Made by a program: the position numbers and the translations under genes. The notes beneath the pieces were generated by a model, which ran no database searches, had not been told where the DNA came from, and worked only from the letters and a program-made list of their open reading frames with translations. This document shows, piece by piece, positions 47,532 through 57,136 of a stretch of 64,000 bases of DNA. The stretch is from G965247475 sp965247475. Its GTDB lineage: Bacteria; Chloroflexota; UBA11872. Within the stretch, counting starts at the first letter, position 1. Each line of letters starts with the position of its first letter. Location: the NCBI GenBank assembly GCA_965247475.1, contig OZ252016.1, forward strand, positions 372,001-436,000. The letters run 5' to 3'.

Positions 47532-48887
47532 TCATCGAATATCGGACTGGGCGAAGTCACCGGAATGCCGGCCTGCACGAGCCACGAAACCTTCAAAGAC
47601 CGTGGGGCCAGCATAGGGGGCTTCAGCGCCCAGAGCTTCCTCAATGCGAAGGAGTTGGCTGTATTTAGCAAGGCGGCATGAACGCGCCGTCGAGCCGATT
47701 TTGATCTGGCCGGCACCAGTGGCAACGGCGATGTCGGCGATGGAGGCATCTTCGGTCTCGCCGGAGCGGGCTGAGATGACTAGGCGGTAGCCGGCGGGGC
47801 GGGCAGCGGCGAGGGTCTCGAGGGCTTCGGACAGAGTGCCGATCTGGTTGAGCTTGATGAGGATAGCGTTGGCGACGCCGCTCTCGATGCCGCGCCGAAG
47901 GCGAGCACGATTGGTGGTGAAGACGTCATCGCCCAGAATCTGGCAGCGGCCGCCGAGGCGGCGGGTGTGTTCAGCCCACCCGGCCCATTCGTCCTCGGCC
48001 ATGCCATCCTCGACGGAAATTACCAGGTAGCGTGTGGCGAGGTCGACGAGCCAATCACCGAATTCGTGGGCGCTGAGCGAGAGATTGTCGGATGGTAATT
48101 CGTAGCGTGAGGATCGGTAGAAGTGCTGGCAAGCGATGTTTAGGGCGATATAGACATCGATGCCGGGCCGAAGTCCAGCACGCTCGATGGCCCCAAGAAT
48201 GACGCGGATGGCTTCTTCGTTGCCGGCCAGGCTGGGGCCGAATCCGCCCTCATCTGCGAGAAGGCCAGAGTAGCCGTCCTCTCGGAGGATTTCCAGGGCC
48301 TTGAGTCTGACCGCTGCGACCCAACGGAGGGCCTCGTGAAATGTGGGGGCACCGACGGGGACGGCTGAGTAGTCCTGGATATCGAGCTGCTGGTTGGCGT
48401 GGAGACCCCGCTGATGATATTGACCATGGGTACGGGCATGGTCATTGCGGAGCCGTCTTTGAGGTAGCGGTAGAGTGGCAGACCGGCAGCGGCGGCCGCA
48501 GCATGGGCGCAGGCAAGCGAAACGCCCAGGATGGCATTAGCGCCGAGCCGCCGCTTGTCGGGCGTGGCGTCGAGGTCGATGAGTGCGCGGTCGACGACTA
48601 CCTGTTCGGCGGCATCCATGCCGATGATGCGGGCCGCGATTTCGCCGTTGACACGGGCCACGGCCCGGAGGACACCTCGGCCTTCGTACCGTTCGGGGTC
48701 GCCGTCTCGGAGCTCCTTGGCCTCGTGAGAGCCGGTGGAGGCACGGGAGGGGACGATAGCGCGACCCTGGGCTCGGTCTCTGCAGTGAATCTCCACTTCC
48801 ACCGTGGGATACCCGCGGGAGTCCAGAACCTCACGCCCAGATACGGATGTTATGGCAGGTATCTTGACTCCAACCAGGCGATTACAT
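47532..48887 (-). pseudogene. Enolase-like gene with two frameshifts
   Basis: The parts assemble to one enolase: AITSVSGREVLDSRGYPTVE, GANAILGVSLACAHAAA and MVNIISG in the first frame; then, after a one-base loss in a G run near 48416, GLHANQQLDIQDYSAVPVG, ADEGGFGPSL, VISVEDGMAEDEW, GDDVFTTN, IKLNQIGTL and SARSGETED. The canonical His of S-H-R-S-G-E-T-E-D is Ala. AAGGAGG precedes an ATG at about 48887 that is followed directly by TAA, which one extra base would explain. Either a decayed paralog or a sequencing artefact. Confidence 0.82.
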
Positions 48888-49866
48888 TGTCCTCCTTTTC
48901 GAGGGATTGCTCTACGCTCGCAATGTTCTCACAAAGGATGTGTGCGGACAGCCTGCGGATCGCCTGGCGCGATGCATCGTCACGGATGTATTCGGCGGGA
49001 GACTTGCCGTCGACGCGGGCGATAAGCAGCCCCCCCCATATGAACACGGTGGTGGACTCGATATCGACCGGAGCAAGATCTCCGAAGCTGCGACGGTAGC
49101 TCTCCCAGAACTCGCGGGCCAGGGCGAAGAAGTGGCCGCGATCTCGACAGCGATGAATGGCCTTGAGTACGAAATGGTTGAGAAGGAAGGCGGGGTCGCC
49201 GAAGTGGCAAAACTCGAAGTCGAGCACGAACACATGATCGCTGGCGACCAGAATGTTCTTAGGGCTTAGGTCACCGTGAATCAACGCCGGCTTCCGCTCG
49301 AGAAGCTTCTCACACAGTTCCTCAAGTGGTTCCGCCAAGGGGCCGCCAGACGCGATGATCGGCCCGAAATACGGGTCGACACGACCCTGAACGAACACCT
49401 CGTCGTGGCGAAACGCGCGGGCCAGCCCTTCGTCGGCCGACGTTCGGCGGTGGATTTCGCCGACGGCGCGACCCGCCTGCCGGGCGGTGGCGGGTTCAAT
49501 CACACCCCGCAGCAGTTGCTGCTTCCAGTTGCTGGCGCCGACCGGAGCGCAGGACATCGCGTAGATGTAGTTCTCCCGCTCCTCGTGCAGCACTCGACGT
49601 GCCCATCGTGCGCCAAGGATGCCGACCCATAACTTTGTGGCTGCGACTTCATGCCAGATACGAGCGCGGTCCACCTCCCACCGCTCGCCAACACGCAGGA
49701 ACGCGTCGGGTCGCTTCAAAACGAAGCAACCCGAAGGGCTGTCAACCATGATCACGACGTTCGATACGCCACCCGTCAACTGATACACCGCTACCTTAGT
49801 TGATCGGTCGGCGAGGCCGATCAACCTGCCGTATTCGGCAGCGGTATGCTTGGTTAACTGACACAC
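48850..49866 (-). CDS. Aminoglycoside phosphotransferase-fold kinase
   Basis: A 338-residue kinase of the APH/choline kinase/MtnK fold, which transfers phosphate from ATP to a small molecule hydroxyl. Motifs: TGGVSNVVIMVD (glycine loop), FVLKRP with Lys51, HGDLSPKN at residues 197-204 (catalytic Asp) and VLDFEF at 214-219 (metal-binding DxE/D). The GTG at 49866 is the start. Its end overlaps the enolase-like gene start region, so they are one operon. It may be a sugar or polyol kinase feeding the enolase-like enzyme; the real substrate is unknown. Confidence 0.85.
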   Translation of the reverse strand: MCQLTKHTAAEYGRLIGLADRSTKVAVYQLTGGVSNVVIMVDSPSGCFVLKRPDAFLRVGERWEVDRARIWHEVAATKLWVGILGARWARRVLHEERENYIYAMSCAPVGASNWKQQLLRGVIEPATARQAGRAVGEIHRRTSADEGLARAFRHDEVFVQGRVDPYFGPIIASGGPLAEPLEELCEKLLERKPALIHGDLSPKNILVASDHVFVLDFEFCHFGDPAFLLNHFVLKAIHRCRDRGHFFALAREFWESYRRSFGDLAPVDIESTTVFIWGGLLIARVDGKSPAEYIRDDASRQAIRRLSAHILCENIASVEQSLEKEDNVIAWLESRYLP

Positions 49867-50199
49867 GAACGTGCGACCCCGCGTGAATTTCAGGCGATCA
49901 TTTTGACGTTGGAGCCAGTGCTGCTAAAAACGCTCATCAGCACTCACGATCCTCGATCATCAGTCGCCGCATTCGCCGATTTGCCTAAGTGAACACCCGC
50001 TCATACAAACGTCCATAGCCGGGTGCCCCGACCGCGCCGCCACCGATTACACGGAGCAAACGTCGAACGTGATAGGTGCTGCATTCCCAAGCTGCTCGCG
50101 AACGAGCCCCGGGTGTAGCGCCCGCTGTCCTCAGCGATCAAGCTCACCCGATCGGAGATGCTCGAAACCGGTGCAGCGTTCCCGAACGACGATTCCAAA

Positions 50200-50435
50200 T
50201 CTGTCGCACACCGGATACGAAACCGTTCGACATGTCAACACAGGCGATGTGTATGAAACACCCGGGAGGGCCGTTCAGAGCACAAGCGCCGCAGACCGAG
50301 TTTCGTTGATGATGACACCATTCGTATACGATATGCGAGGAGCGCATCCGGTTCATCGGACTCGCCGCACCTGCGGTTCGTCAGCGCTCGGCGATCCGTC
50401 AACGTTCGGACACTTGACGGTTCCGTTAGCGTTCG
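50200..50435 (-). promoter_or_regulatory. Promoter region of kinase-enolase operon, inverted copy of 56.8-57.0 kb
   Basis: This stretch aligns in reverse orientation with the region upstream of the solute-binding protein. Read leftwards it has TTGACATGTCG followed by a GTATCCGGTGTGC segment where the other copy has CGTATACGGTATGC. A CGTATACGATATGC palindrome at 50323-50336 is shared. The layout suggests a promoter with operator sites for a common regulator. Confidence 0.6.
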
Positions 50436-50471
50436 CCGAAATAGGCGGGATGACTATGGGGAGCCGTTTTT

Positions 50472-50576
50472 CCGTCCGCCCATGGATGACCTGAGCCGCC
50501 CCCTTTGAGGACGCTCCCACTGCGAGCGGAGATTCGCACGTTATTGGTGCTCAGGTTAGCGCTCTCAGCGCTGCTG
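50472..50576 (+). repeat. Direct repeat, right copy
   Basis: Second copy of the ~105-base repeat at 47366-47467, ending where IS110 C-terminal sequence begins. The pair flanks a 3.1-kb segment with the enolase-like and kinase genes. Confidence 0.7.
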
Positions 50577-50990
50577 CGGCCCCTGGTCGCCACCACCGCT
50601 CCTGACCTGGTCGCGGCCCGTGGGGTGGGCGCCGACACGGCCGGTGCGCGGGTCGTCGCCGCCGGTGACAACCTGCAGCGCCTGCGCAGCGAGGCCGCCT
50701 CCGCCCATTTCCGGGGCGTGGCCCCTAGCGACGCCTCTTCCGGACTCACCGGCCGCAAACGCCTCAACCGCGGTGGGGATCGGAGCGCCAAGCAGGCCTC
50801 TCGCGAATCGTCATGGTCCGCCATCGCCGGCGAGCCCCGCACCCTGGCCTACGTCGCGCGCCGACCCGCCGAGGGCCGCTCCAAACGCGAGATCATCCGT
50901 GCGCTTAAGCGCTACGTCTCGCGCGACCTCTACCGCTGCCTCCCACGAGTCCAACCACCCGCTTGACGAACGATAGGAGCATCAGTCCCT
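50570..50990 (+). pseudogene. IS110-family transposase, C-terminal fragment with right end
   Basis: The frame reads LRPLVATTAPDLVAARGVG, VVAAGDNLQRLRSEAAS, CGVAP-like HFRGVAPSDASSGLTG (Ser nucleophile region) and REIIRALKRYVSRDLYRCLP, ending in the same right-end sequence TTGACGAACGATAGGAGCAT as the copy at 63.4 kb. The N-terminal catalytic domain is missing. Together with the fragment at 44.85 kb it gives two ends of one or two IS110 elements. Confidence 0.85.
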
Positions 50991-51216
50991 CTCCCGCTTG
51001 GCATTCGAGCCCCGGGCCGCTAGGAGCGTGCCCAGCCTTGGCCGGCGCCCATCGGATCGCGCACGGTTAGCGCGCGATTTGGCCATCCACCGCCAGCAGC
51101 CGCCGCGGCGCGTCCGAGCATGTCGGTCGCGAAGCGACCCGACGATTGCGCCGATATCGCATCTCGCCGGTGGGTGACGCAAGTCGCGTTCCCCCGCGCA
51201 GGCGCGGCTCTGGGGC

Positions 51217-52350
51217 CTACTCGGAATCGTCTGTGGCGTCGCCGTCGGTCGCGGAGCCGGCCGCTGGCGTGGCGTTCGTCGCGGGATTTGTGCTGTTGCC
51301 CGCCGCCGTGTTCATGGGTAGCCGGTCGCGCACACCCGCCAGCTCCAGCTCCTTCACGCGGTGACACGCGACCCAGTGACCCTCCGCCACCTCTTCCCAG
51401 ACGGGCGTGTCGGTCCGGCACACGTCCTGCGCATAGCGACAGCGGGGGTGGAAATAGCACCCGGACGGTGGCGCCGCCGGATTCGCGACCTCGCCCTCCA
51501 ATACGATGCGCTGCGAGCGCATTCGCGGGTCCGGCTCCGGCACCGACGACAGCAGGGCCTCCGTGTACGGATGCCTCGGGCTGTTGAACAGACGCTCACG
51601 ATCGGTCATCTCGACCAGGCGGCCCACGTACATCACCGCCACCCGGTCGCTGAGGTGCTTCACCACACTCAGGTCGTGCGCCACGAAGAGATACGTGAGC
51701 CCGAGTTTCTGCTGCAGGTCGAGCAGCAGATTCAGGATCTGCGCCTGCACCGAAACGTCCAGCGCGGATACCGGCTCGTCGGCCACGACCAACCTGGGGT
51801 TCAGGGCCAGCGCCCGGGCGATTCCGATGCGCTGCCGTTGCCCGCCGCTGAAGGCGTGCGGGAATCGGCGCATGTACTCAGGACGCATACCCACCAAGCG
51901 CAGCAGCTCTTCCACCCGCTCCTGCCGTTCCCGGCGGCTGCGCATGCCGTTCACCAGCAGCGGCTCACCGACGATCTCCAGCAACGTGAACCGTGGGTTC
52001 AGCGAGCCGAAGGGGTCCTGAAAGATCAGTTGCATGTCGCGACGCAGCCGCCGCAGCTCGCGCCGCGTGCTTTGCGCCACATCGAACACCTTGTCTTCGG
52101 TCGGCCGGAACAGAATCTGGCCATCCGTCGGGTCGATCGCGCGCAGGATGCAGCGGGCCGTGGTCGTCTTCCCGCAACCGCTCTCACCCACCAGCGACAG
52201 CGTCTCGCCCCGGTCGATGTGGAACGACACATCGTCCACGGCTCGCACCGCGCCCACCTCGCGGCGCATAAAGCCCTTCCGGATGGGAAAGTACTTCTTG
52301 AGGCGTTTCACCTCGAGGAGAGGGTGTCCGTTCGGCCCTTCGACGGTCAT
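51217..52350 (-). CDS. Oligopeptide-type ABC transporter ATPase (OppF-like)
   Basis: A 377-residue ATPase that powers uptake at the inner membrane. Walker A is GESGCGKTTTARC, the signature is FSGGQRQRIGIARAL and Walker B is LVVADEPVSALDVS. The C-terminal oligopeptide-transporter domain with the cysteine-bearing stretch CYFHPRCRYAQDVC is present. A Thr/Asn/Ala-rich tail of about 30 residues is an unusual extension. Its start overlaps the OppD stop by four bases. Confidence 0.93.
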   Translation of the reverse strand: MTVEGPNGHPLLEVKRLKKYFPIRKGFMRREVGAVRAVDDVSFHIDRGETLSLVGESGCGKTTTARCILRAIDPTDGQILFRPTEDKVFDVAQSTRRELRRLRRDMQLIFQDPFGSLNPRFTLLEIVGEPLLVNGMRSRRERQERVEELLRLVGMRPEYMRRFPHAFSGGQRQRIGIARALALNPRLVVADEPVSALDVSVQAQILNLLLDLQQKLGLTYLFVAHDLSVVKHLSDRVAVMYVGRLVEMTDRERLFNSPRHPYTEALLSSVPEPDPRMRSQRIVLEGEVANPAAPPSGCYFHPRCRYAQDVCRTDTPVWEEVAEGHWVACHRVKELELAGVRDRLPMNTAAGNSTNPATNATPAAGSATDGDATDDSE

Positions 52351-53399
52351 GCCCGCTCGTCCGTGGGCTCGTGATACAGGAAGCAGCTCACCAATTGATC
52401 TGACTTTCGCTCATCGAGCGCCTGGAGTTCGGGCACGTGCCGATCGCACGTTCCCGGAATGAATTGTGGACAGCGATCGTGGAACGGGCAGCCCTCGGGC
52501 CGGTTGTAGGGATGCGGGATGGCGCCGCTGATGGTGGGCAGCGGGACACGCGCCTCTGAATGCAGGCTCGGGATCGACTGCAGCAGCAGGCGTGTGTAGG
52601 GATGCTTGGGATTGTGGAAGATCGCATCCACGGAACCCTCCTCAACCACCCGTCCCAGATACATCACGACAACGTTGTCGCACATCTCGGCCACCACGCC
52701 CAGGTTGTGCGTGATCAGGATGATCGCCATATCGAGGTCGGTCTGAAGCTGCCACAGCAGGTCCAGAATCTGCGCCTGCGTCGTCACGTCCAGAGCCGTC
52801 GTGGGCTCGTCGGCAATCAAGACTCTCGGCTCGGCGGACAGCGCCATGGCGATCATCGCGCGCTGCCGCAGACCACCGCTCAGCTGGTAGGCGTATTCGT
52901 TAAGGCGCGCCTCGGCTCGTGAGATGCCTACTTGCCGCAAGAGGTCGGCCGCACGTTCACGGGCTTCGCGCTTGCCCAACGGCGAGTGCAGCCGGATGGC
53001 CTCGACGATTTGGCTCCCGATCGTATGCACCGGACTGAACGAGGTCATGGGTTCCTGAAAGATCATCGCGATCTCGCCGCCGCGAATCTGCCGCATCTCC
53101 GGGCCGTCGGCCGAAATCTGCGCCAGATCGAGTTCGACCTCCCGTCCGTCGGTTCGATGCAGATAACGAATCTCGCCTTCCACGATTCCGCCTGGATGTT
53201 CGACGATGCGCAATATCGAGCGTGCGGTCACGCTCTTTCCGCAGCCGCTCTCGCCCACGATCCCGAGGGTCTGGCCGGCGCACACCTCGAAGCTCGCGCC
53301 GTCCACCGCGCGCACCGTGCCCTCATCTGGGAAGAAATAGGTCTTGAGGTTGTGCACGCGCAGCAGTGGCCGCCGTTTCCCTGCGGCAAGGGTGGCCAT
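52347..53399 (-). CDS. Oligopeptide-type ABC transporter ATPase (OppD-like)
   Basis: A 350-residue ATPase partnering OppF. Walker A GESGCGKSVTARS, signature LSGGLRQRAMIAMAL, Walker B VLIADEPTTALDVT and the C-terminal CPFHDRCPQF with the [4Fe-4S]-type Cys pattern are all present. It is located directly after the permease OppC and before OppF in a reverse-strand operon. Confidence 0.93.
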   Translation of the reverse strand: MATLAAGKRRPLLRVHNLKTYFFPDEGTVRAVDGASFEVCAGQTLGIVGESGCGKSVTARSILRIVEHPGGIVEGEIRYLHRTDGREVELDLAQISADGPEMRQIRGGEIAMIFQEPMTSFSPVHTIGSQIVEAIRLHSPLGKREARERAADLLRQVGISRAEARLNEYAYQLSGGLRQRAMIAMALSAEPRVLIADEPTTALDVTTQAQILDLLWQLQTDLDMAIILITHNLGVVAEMCDNVVVMYLGRVVEEGSVDAIFHNPKHPYTRLLLQSIPSLHSEARVPLPTISGAIPHPYNRPEGCPFHDRCPQFIPGTCDRHVPELQALDERKSDQLVSCFLYHEPTDERA

Positions 53400-53402
53400 C
53401 AG

Positions 53403-54566
53403 CTAGGTCCCGTACGGATCCGCGGCGTCCCGCAGACCGTCCCCGAGGAAATTGAACGCCAGAATCGCGAAGATCACCGGCAGCGCCGGCAGCAGCAGCC
53501 AGGGTGACAGCGCCAACGTCTGGATGTTCTGCGCCTGCTGCAGCAGCACCCCCCAGGAGATGGCGGGCGGCCGCAAGCCTAGACCCAGGAATGACAGCGA
53601 GGTCTCGCTGATGATGATTGTGGGGATGGCCAGCGTCGTGGCCGCGATGATGTGGCTCAGGAACGAGGGCACCATGTGTCGCAGGATGATGCGCATGCGG
53701 CTGGCCCCGGCCAGCTCGGCGGCCATCACGAAGTCCTCTTCCCGCAGCGAGAGAAAGCGGCCGCGCACCACGCGCGCCAGTTCGGTCCACAAGATCAACG
53801 CCAGCAGGATTGTGATCGCGAAGTAGATCTGCACGATCGACCAGTCCTTCGGCACCGCTGCGGCAATTCCCATCAACAGCGGAATCTGCGGGATCGAGCG
53901 CACGATTTCGACGATGCGTTGAATCACGGTGTCGATCAGGCCGCCGAAGTACCCCGACACGCCGCCGATCACGATTCCCAGAATCTGACTGATCGCCACC
54001 GCGATCAGCCCGATCGTCATCGAGATCCTGGTCGCGAAAATGATCCGCGACCACATGTCGCGCCCTTGAATATCAGTGCCCAGCAGCGACACATGCTCCT
54101 GCGCCAGCGCGCCACCCGCGTCGTCGCTCACACCGATCAGGTGCCGGTCCCACGGAATGATGCCCAAGATCTCGTACTCCAATCCCTGCGCAAAGAACTG
54201 CACCGAGATCTGTTGATCGCCGAGGATCTCGTACACGCGTTTGAAAGTTTCCGGATCGCGACTTCCCTCGAATGCGAGCACATGCGGGTTCCACCCGTCT
54301 TCATCGAACAGGTGAATCGGCTGCGGCGGCAATAGACCGCGCTTGGCCGCCGGCAAGTTCGGATCGGCGTAGGCGAAGAAGTCCGCAAACAGCACCACCA
54401 CGTAATACGTGATCAGCACAATCGCCGCGATGTTCGCGACCTTGTGTTTGCGGAATCGCCACCAGATGAGTTGCCACTGTGTGGCGACCGAGATGCGCTC
54501 TTCCTCGCGCGCGACGCCGACGGCCACTTTGCTCTCAATCGTTCGGGTGGTGTGGTCCTCAGCCAC
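53403..54566 (-). CDS. ABC transporter permease (OppC-like)
   Basis: About 387 residues. An N-terminal cytoplasmic tail precedes TM1 (IAAIVLITYYVVVLFADFFA), a large extracytoplasmic insert typical of some OppC proteins (SRDPETFKRVYEIL, ISVQFFAQGLEYEIL) and five more helices with the EAA loop AAELAGASRMRIILRH. The GTG at 54566 overlaps the OppB stop as GTGGCTGA; a longer version from 54596 is possible. The gene ends at NFLGDGLRDAADPYGT, the typical end. Confidence 0.9.
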   Translation of the reverse strand: MAEDHTTRTIESKVAVGVAREEERISVATQWQLIWWRFRKHKVANIAAIVLITYYVVVLFADFFAYADPNLPAAKRGLLPPQPIHLFDEDGWNPHVLAFEGSRDPETFKRVYEILGDQQISVQFFAQGLEYEILGIIPWDRHLIGVSDDAGGALAQEHVSLLGTDIQGRDMWSRIIFATRISMTIGLIAVAISQILGIVIGGVSGYFGGLIDTVIQRIVEIVRSIPQIPLLMGIAAAVPKDWSIVQIYFAITILLALILWTELARVVRGRFLSLREEDFVMAAELAGASRMRIILRHMVPSFLSHIIAATTLAIPTIIISETSLSFLGLGLRPPAISWGVLLQQAQNIQTLALSPWLLLPALPVIFAILAFNFLGDGLRDAADPYGT

Positions 54567-55554
54567 CGCGCGCCTCAAACTTGATTCGCGGATCAAGAAT
54601 CACCAGCAAGATGTCCGAAATCAGCGTGCCGACTACCGTGATGACGCCCAATAACAGAATCACCGTCCCCGCCAGGAAGGAGTCTTGCGCGATCAGCGAC
54701 TTCAGGAGAATCGGCCCGAGCGTCGGCAAGCTCAGCACGATCGATACGATCACGCTGCCTCCCACGATGTCTCGCAGCACGAAAGGTACGATGCTCACGA
54801 ACGGATTCAGTGCCACGCGCACCGGGTACTTGAGCACCGCCCGGCTGTTCGTCAGGCCCTTCGCCCGCGCGGTCACCAAATACGGCTTACGCAGCTCATC
54901 CAGCAAGTTCGCCCGCATGATGCGCATCAGGAACGCGGTCCCCGCCAGTCCCAGCACCAGCGCGGGTATCGGCATGTGCTGCATCAGATCCCAGAGCTTG
55001 TCCCAGCTCCAATCCGCCTGGGCGTACTCCGGCGAGAAGAGGCCACCTACGTTGGCGTCAAACAGAACAAATCCGAAATACATCAGCACCAGCGCCAAGA
55101 GGAACCCCGGAATCGCCAGACCAATGAACCCGATGAAGGTGAACGCATAGTCGCCGATGGAGTACTGCTTGACGGCCGAGTAGATGCCGATCGGCAGCGC
55201 CACGATCCAAGTGAGCAGCAGCGCCGCTACCGACACCACAATAGTCAGCAGGAAGCGATCGCCGATCACATCCAGAACCGGCCGGTTGAACTCGAAAGAC
55301 ACCCCGAAATTCCCCTGCGCCATCAGGCCCAGCCAGCGGAAGTACTGCAAGATGACCGGCTCATCGAGCCCGTAGAGATTGCGCAGCGCCAGCGCTTCGT
55401 CGTCGGTGAAGATGGTGCCCTGCGACTGCAACTGCGCGATGTATGAGGTCACGTAATCGCCCGGCGGGATTTGAATGATGAGGAACGACAGCATCGAAAT
55501 CGCCCACGCCGTCGCGAACGCAAACAGCGTTCGGCGGATCAGCCAGCCTGCCAT
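54559..55554 (-). CDS. ABC transporter permease (OppB-like)
   Basis: A 331-residue permease with six helices. It opens IRRTLFAFATAWAISMLSFL and QIPPGDYVTSYIA; the EAA-type loop is YLVTARAKGLTNSRAVLKY, and VGGSVIVSIVLSLPTLGPIL ends the transport domain. The full family length is present. It pairs with OppC for transport of peptides or other solutes. Confidence 0.92.
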   Translation of the reverse strand: MAGWLIRRTLFAFATAWAISMLSFLIIQIPPGDYVTSYIAQLQSQGTIFTDDEALALRNLYGLDEPVILQYFRWLGLMAQGNFGVSFEFNRPVLDVIGDRFLLTIVVSVAALLLTWIVALPIGIYSAVKQYSIGDYAFTFIGFIGLAIPGFLLALVLMYFGFVLFDANVGGLFSPEYAQADWSWDKLWDLMQHMPIPALVLGLAGTAFLMRIMRANLLDELRKPYLVTARAKGLTNSRAVLKYPVRVALNPFVSIVPFVLRDIVGGSVIVSIVLSLPTLGPILLKSLIAQDSFLAGTVILLLGVITVVGTLISDILLVILDPRIKFEARGG

Positions 55555-55612
55555 CGGATCATTTCAGCCCTAGCGCGGGCGGCTGGCCAAGCGTGGCCCG
55601 GGCGCAGCCGAG

Positions 55613-56452
55613 CTAGAACCGCCCGGCCACCCAGCCGTCCGCTACGCGCCGGGCGGCCGCCGCGGCCGCAGCGGGTTCGATGTGGACTTCGAACGTCCAC
55701 GCACCGTCGAAGCCCATTGTGGTCAACGCCGCGTACAACTGCGCCCAATTCACCTTTCCCTGGCCAGGCATCCAGTGCCGGTCCTCCACGCCGTCCGTGT
55801 CCTGCAGATGCAACGCCATGAGGCGCTCGCCAGCGATGCGCGCTTCGGCCGCTGGATCGAGCCCGCTCATGTACGCGTGCCCGGTGTCCAGGCAGAGTCC
55901 CACCTCATGGGGGTAGCCGTCGATCACGGCCCGCACCTCTTCCATCTGGACCCCCGGCCGGGGCCGGCCATGTGACGGCATGTTTTCGCAGGCGAGGCGA
56001 ATGCCGAGCGTCTCGGCCATCCGCAGCAACTCGTCCAGCGAGCGACGAAAGGCATCCAGGTGCGCCGCGCGGTTCCCTTCGTCCCATTCGAGTGACCTGT
56101 TAGGTGCAACCCCACTGCCGCTGGGATGCACGATCGCCGCGCCGCCGCCCAGCGCCGCGAACGGCTCGAAGCACGCGCTGATCTCCGCTACCGAAGCCTG
56201 GCGTTGGTCCTCGTCCAGCGCGCCCAGATTCGTTTCGCCGATTGGTGGGTGGATGGTTCTGGCCTGCACGCCATGCCGATCGAGCACCGATCGCACCACC
56301 GCGACATCGGCAGGGGGCTCCACGTGCTTGGCAGAGAGCTCGCAGGCGCGGATTCCGGCTGCGGCCAGGCCGCGCACAATCGGCTCCAACCCCCCCGCAC
56401 TCTCATCTTCCATGAAATACTTCGGCGAGATGGACAGGCCGAACTTTGGCAC
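55613..56452 (-). CDS. Sugar phosphate isomerase/epimerase (xylose isomerase-like TIM barrel)
   Basis: About 279 residues of an AP endonuclease family 2/xylose isomerase-like fold. The landmarks are FGLSISPKYFM, IVHPSGSGV, IRLACENMPSHG (Glu metal ligand), VGLCLDTGHAYM (Asp and His ligands), ALHLQDTDGVEDRHWMPGQG (His, Asp) and WTFEVHI (Glu). The GTG at 56452 gives the usual start just before strand 1; the frame is open to 56578. It heads the transporter operon, so the transported compound may be a sugar or polyol rather than a peptide. Confidence 0.87.
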   Translation of the reverse strand: MPKFGLSISPKYFMEDESAGGLEPIVRGLAAAGIRACELSAKHVEPPADVAVVRSVLDRHGVQARTIHPPIGETNLGALDEDQRQASVAEISACFEPFAALGGGAAIVHPSGSGVAPNRSLEWDEGNRAAHLDAFRRSLDELLRMAETLGIRLACENMPSHGRPRPGVQMEEVRAVIDGYPHEVGLCLDTGHAYMSGLDPAAEARIAGERLMALHLQDTDGVEDRHWMPGQGKVNWAQLYAALTTMGFDGAWTFEVHIEPAAAAAAARRVADGWVAGRF

Positions 56453-56764
56453 GTCTATAACCCCCCGTATCGTGCGCCTACTGAGAAACTCGGTCGATGG
56501 TCTGGTGTGAATGCTGGCGATGATGGGCTGTCGCCACTTGAACTGCGAACGCTGCACCCGCTCACCGAGCGCCTGCACGAGCCGACGCGGCCCGGCCGCC
56601 AGGGGATATTGCCGCGCTGGCCGTCTGTCCGCTCATGCGCCAATGTCAGAAGGCGGATCCGGATCCTCTTCCAGCAATGAGACGACGCCCTCGCGATGCA
56701 CAGCCCCACGCTGCACTGAGAGCCGAGAACTCACGTCTGTATTACCTGCTATCCTAGCCTATCT
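56453..56764. other. Intergenic stretch, no gene seen
   Basis: About 310 bases upstream of the epimerase gene. It should hold the promoter for the leftward operon, but no consensus boxes stand out. Confidence 0.4.
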
Positions 56765-57020
56765 TCGCAGAGAACCCTAACGAAACCGCAAAGCGTCGGA
56801 CTGTTGACCACCACAGATGACGGATCGCCGAGCGCTTACGAACCCCAGGTGCGCCGCGTCCGATGAACCAGCGGCGCCTCCCGGATATCGTATACGAGCA
56901 GGGATGTTCAACAACAAATCGTACTCAGCGGCAGACGCAGTCTGAACGGCCCTAACAGGTGGCAGCGTACGCATCGCCTGCGTTGACACATCAATAGTAC
57001 TCGTATACGGTATGCACACG
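56765..57020 (+). promoter_or_regulatory. Promoter and operator region of the solute-binding protein gene
   Basis: TTGACA at 56983-56988 is followed after 15 bases by TATACG, embedded in CGTATACGGTATGC at 57002-57015. A second palindromic CGTATACG lies at 56889-56896. The entire region is an inverted homolog of 50200-50435. The repeated palindrome looks like an operator for a GntR- or LacI-type regulator, which is inference. Confidence 0.6.
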
Positions 57021-57136
57021 ATTCGGAATCGTCATCGGGGATCGCCGCACCGGTTTCAGGCATCTCCGGTCGGCGCAAGCGTGATTGTTGAGCAAAGCGG
57101 GTATCGCATCCGAGGCTGGTACCGGGGAGGTTGATT

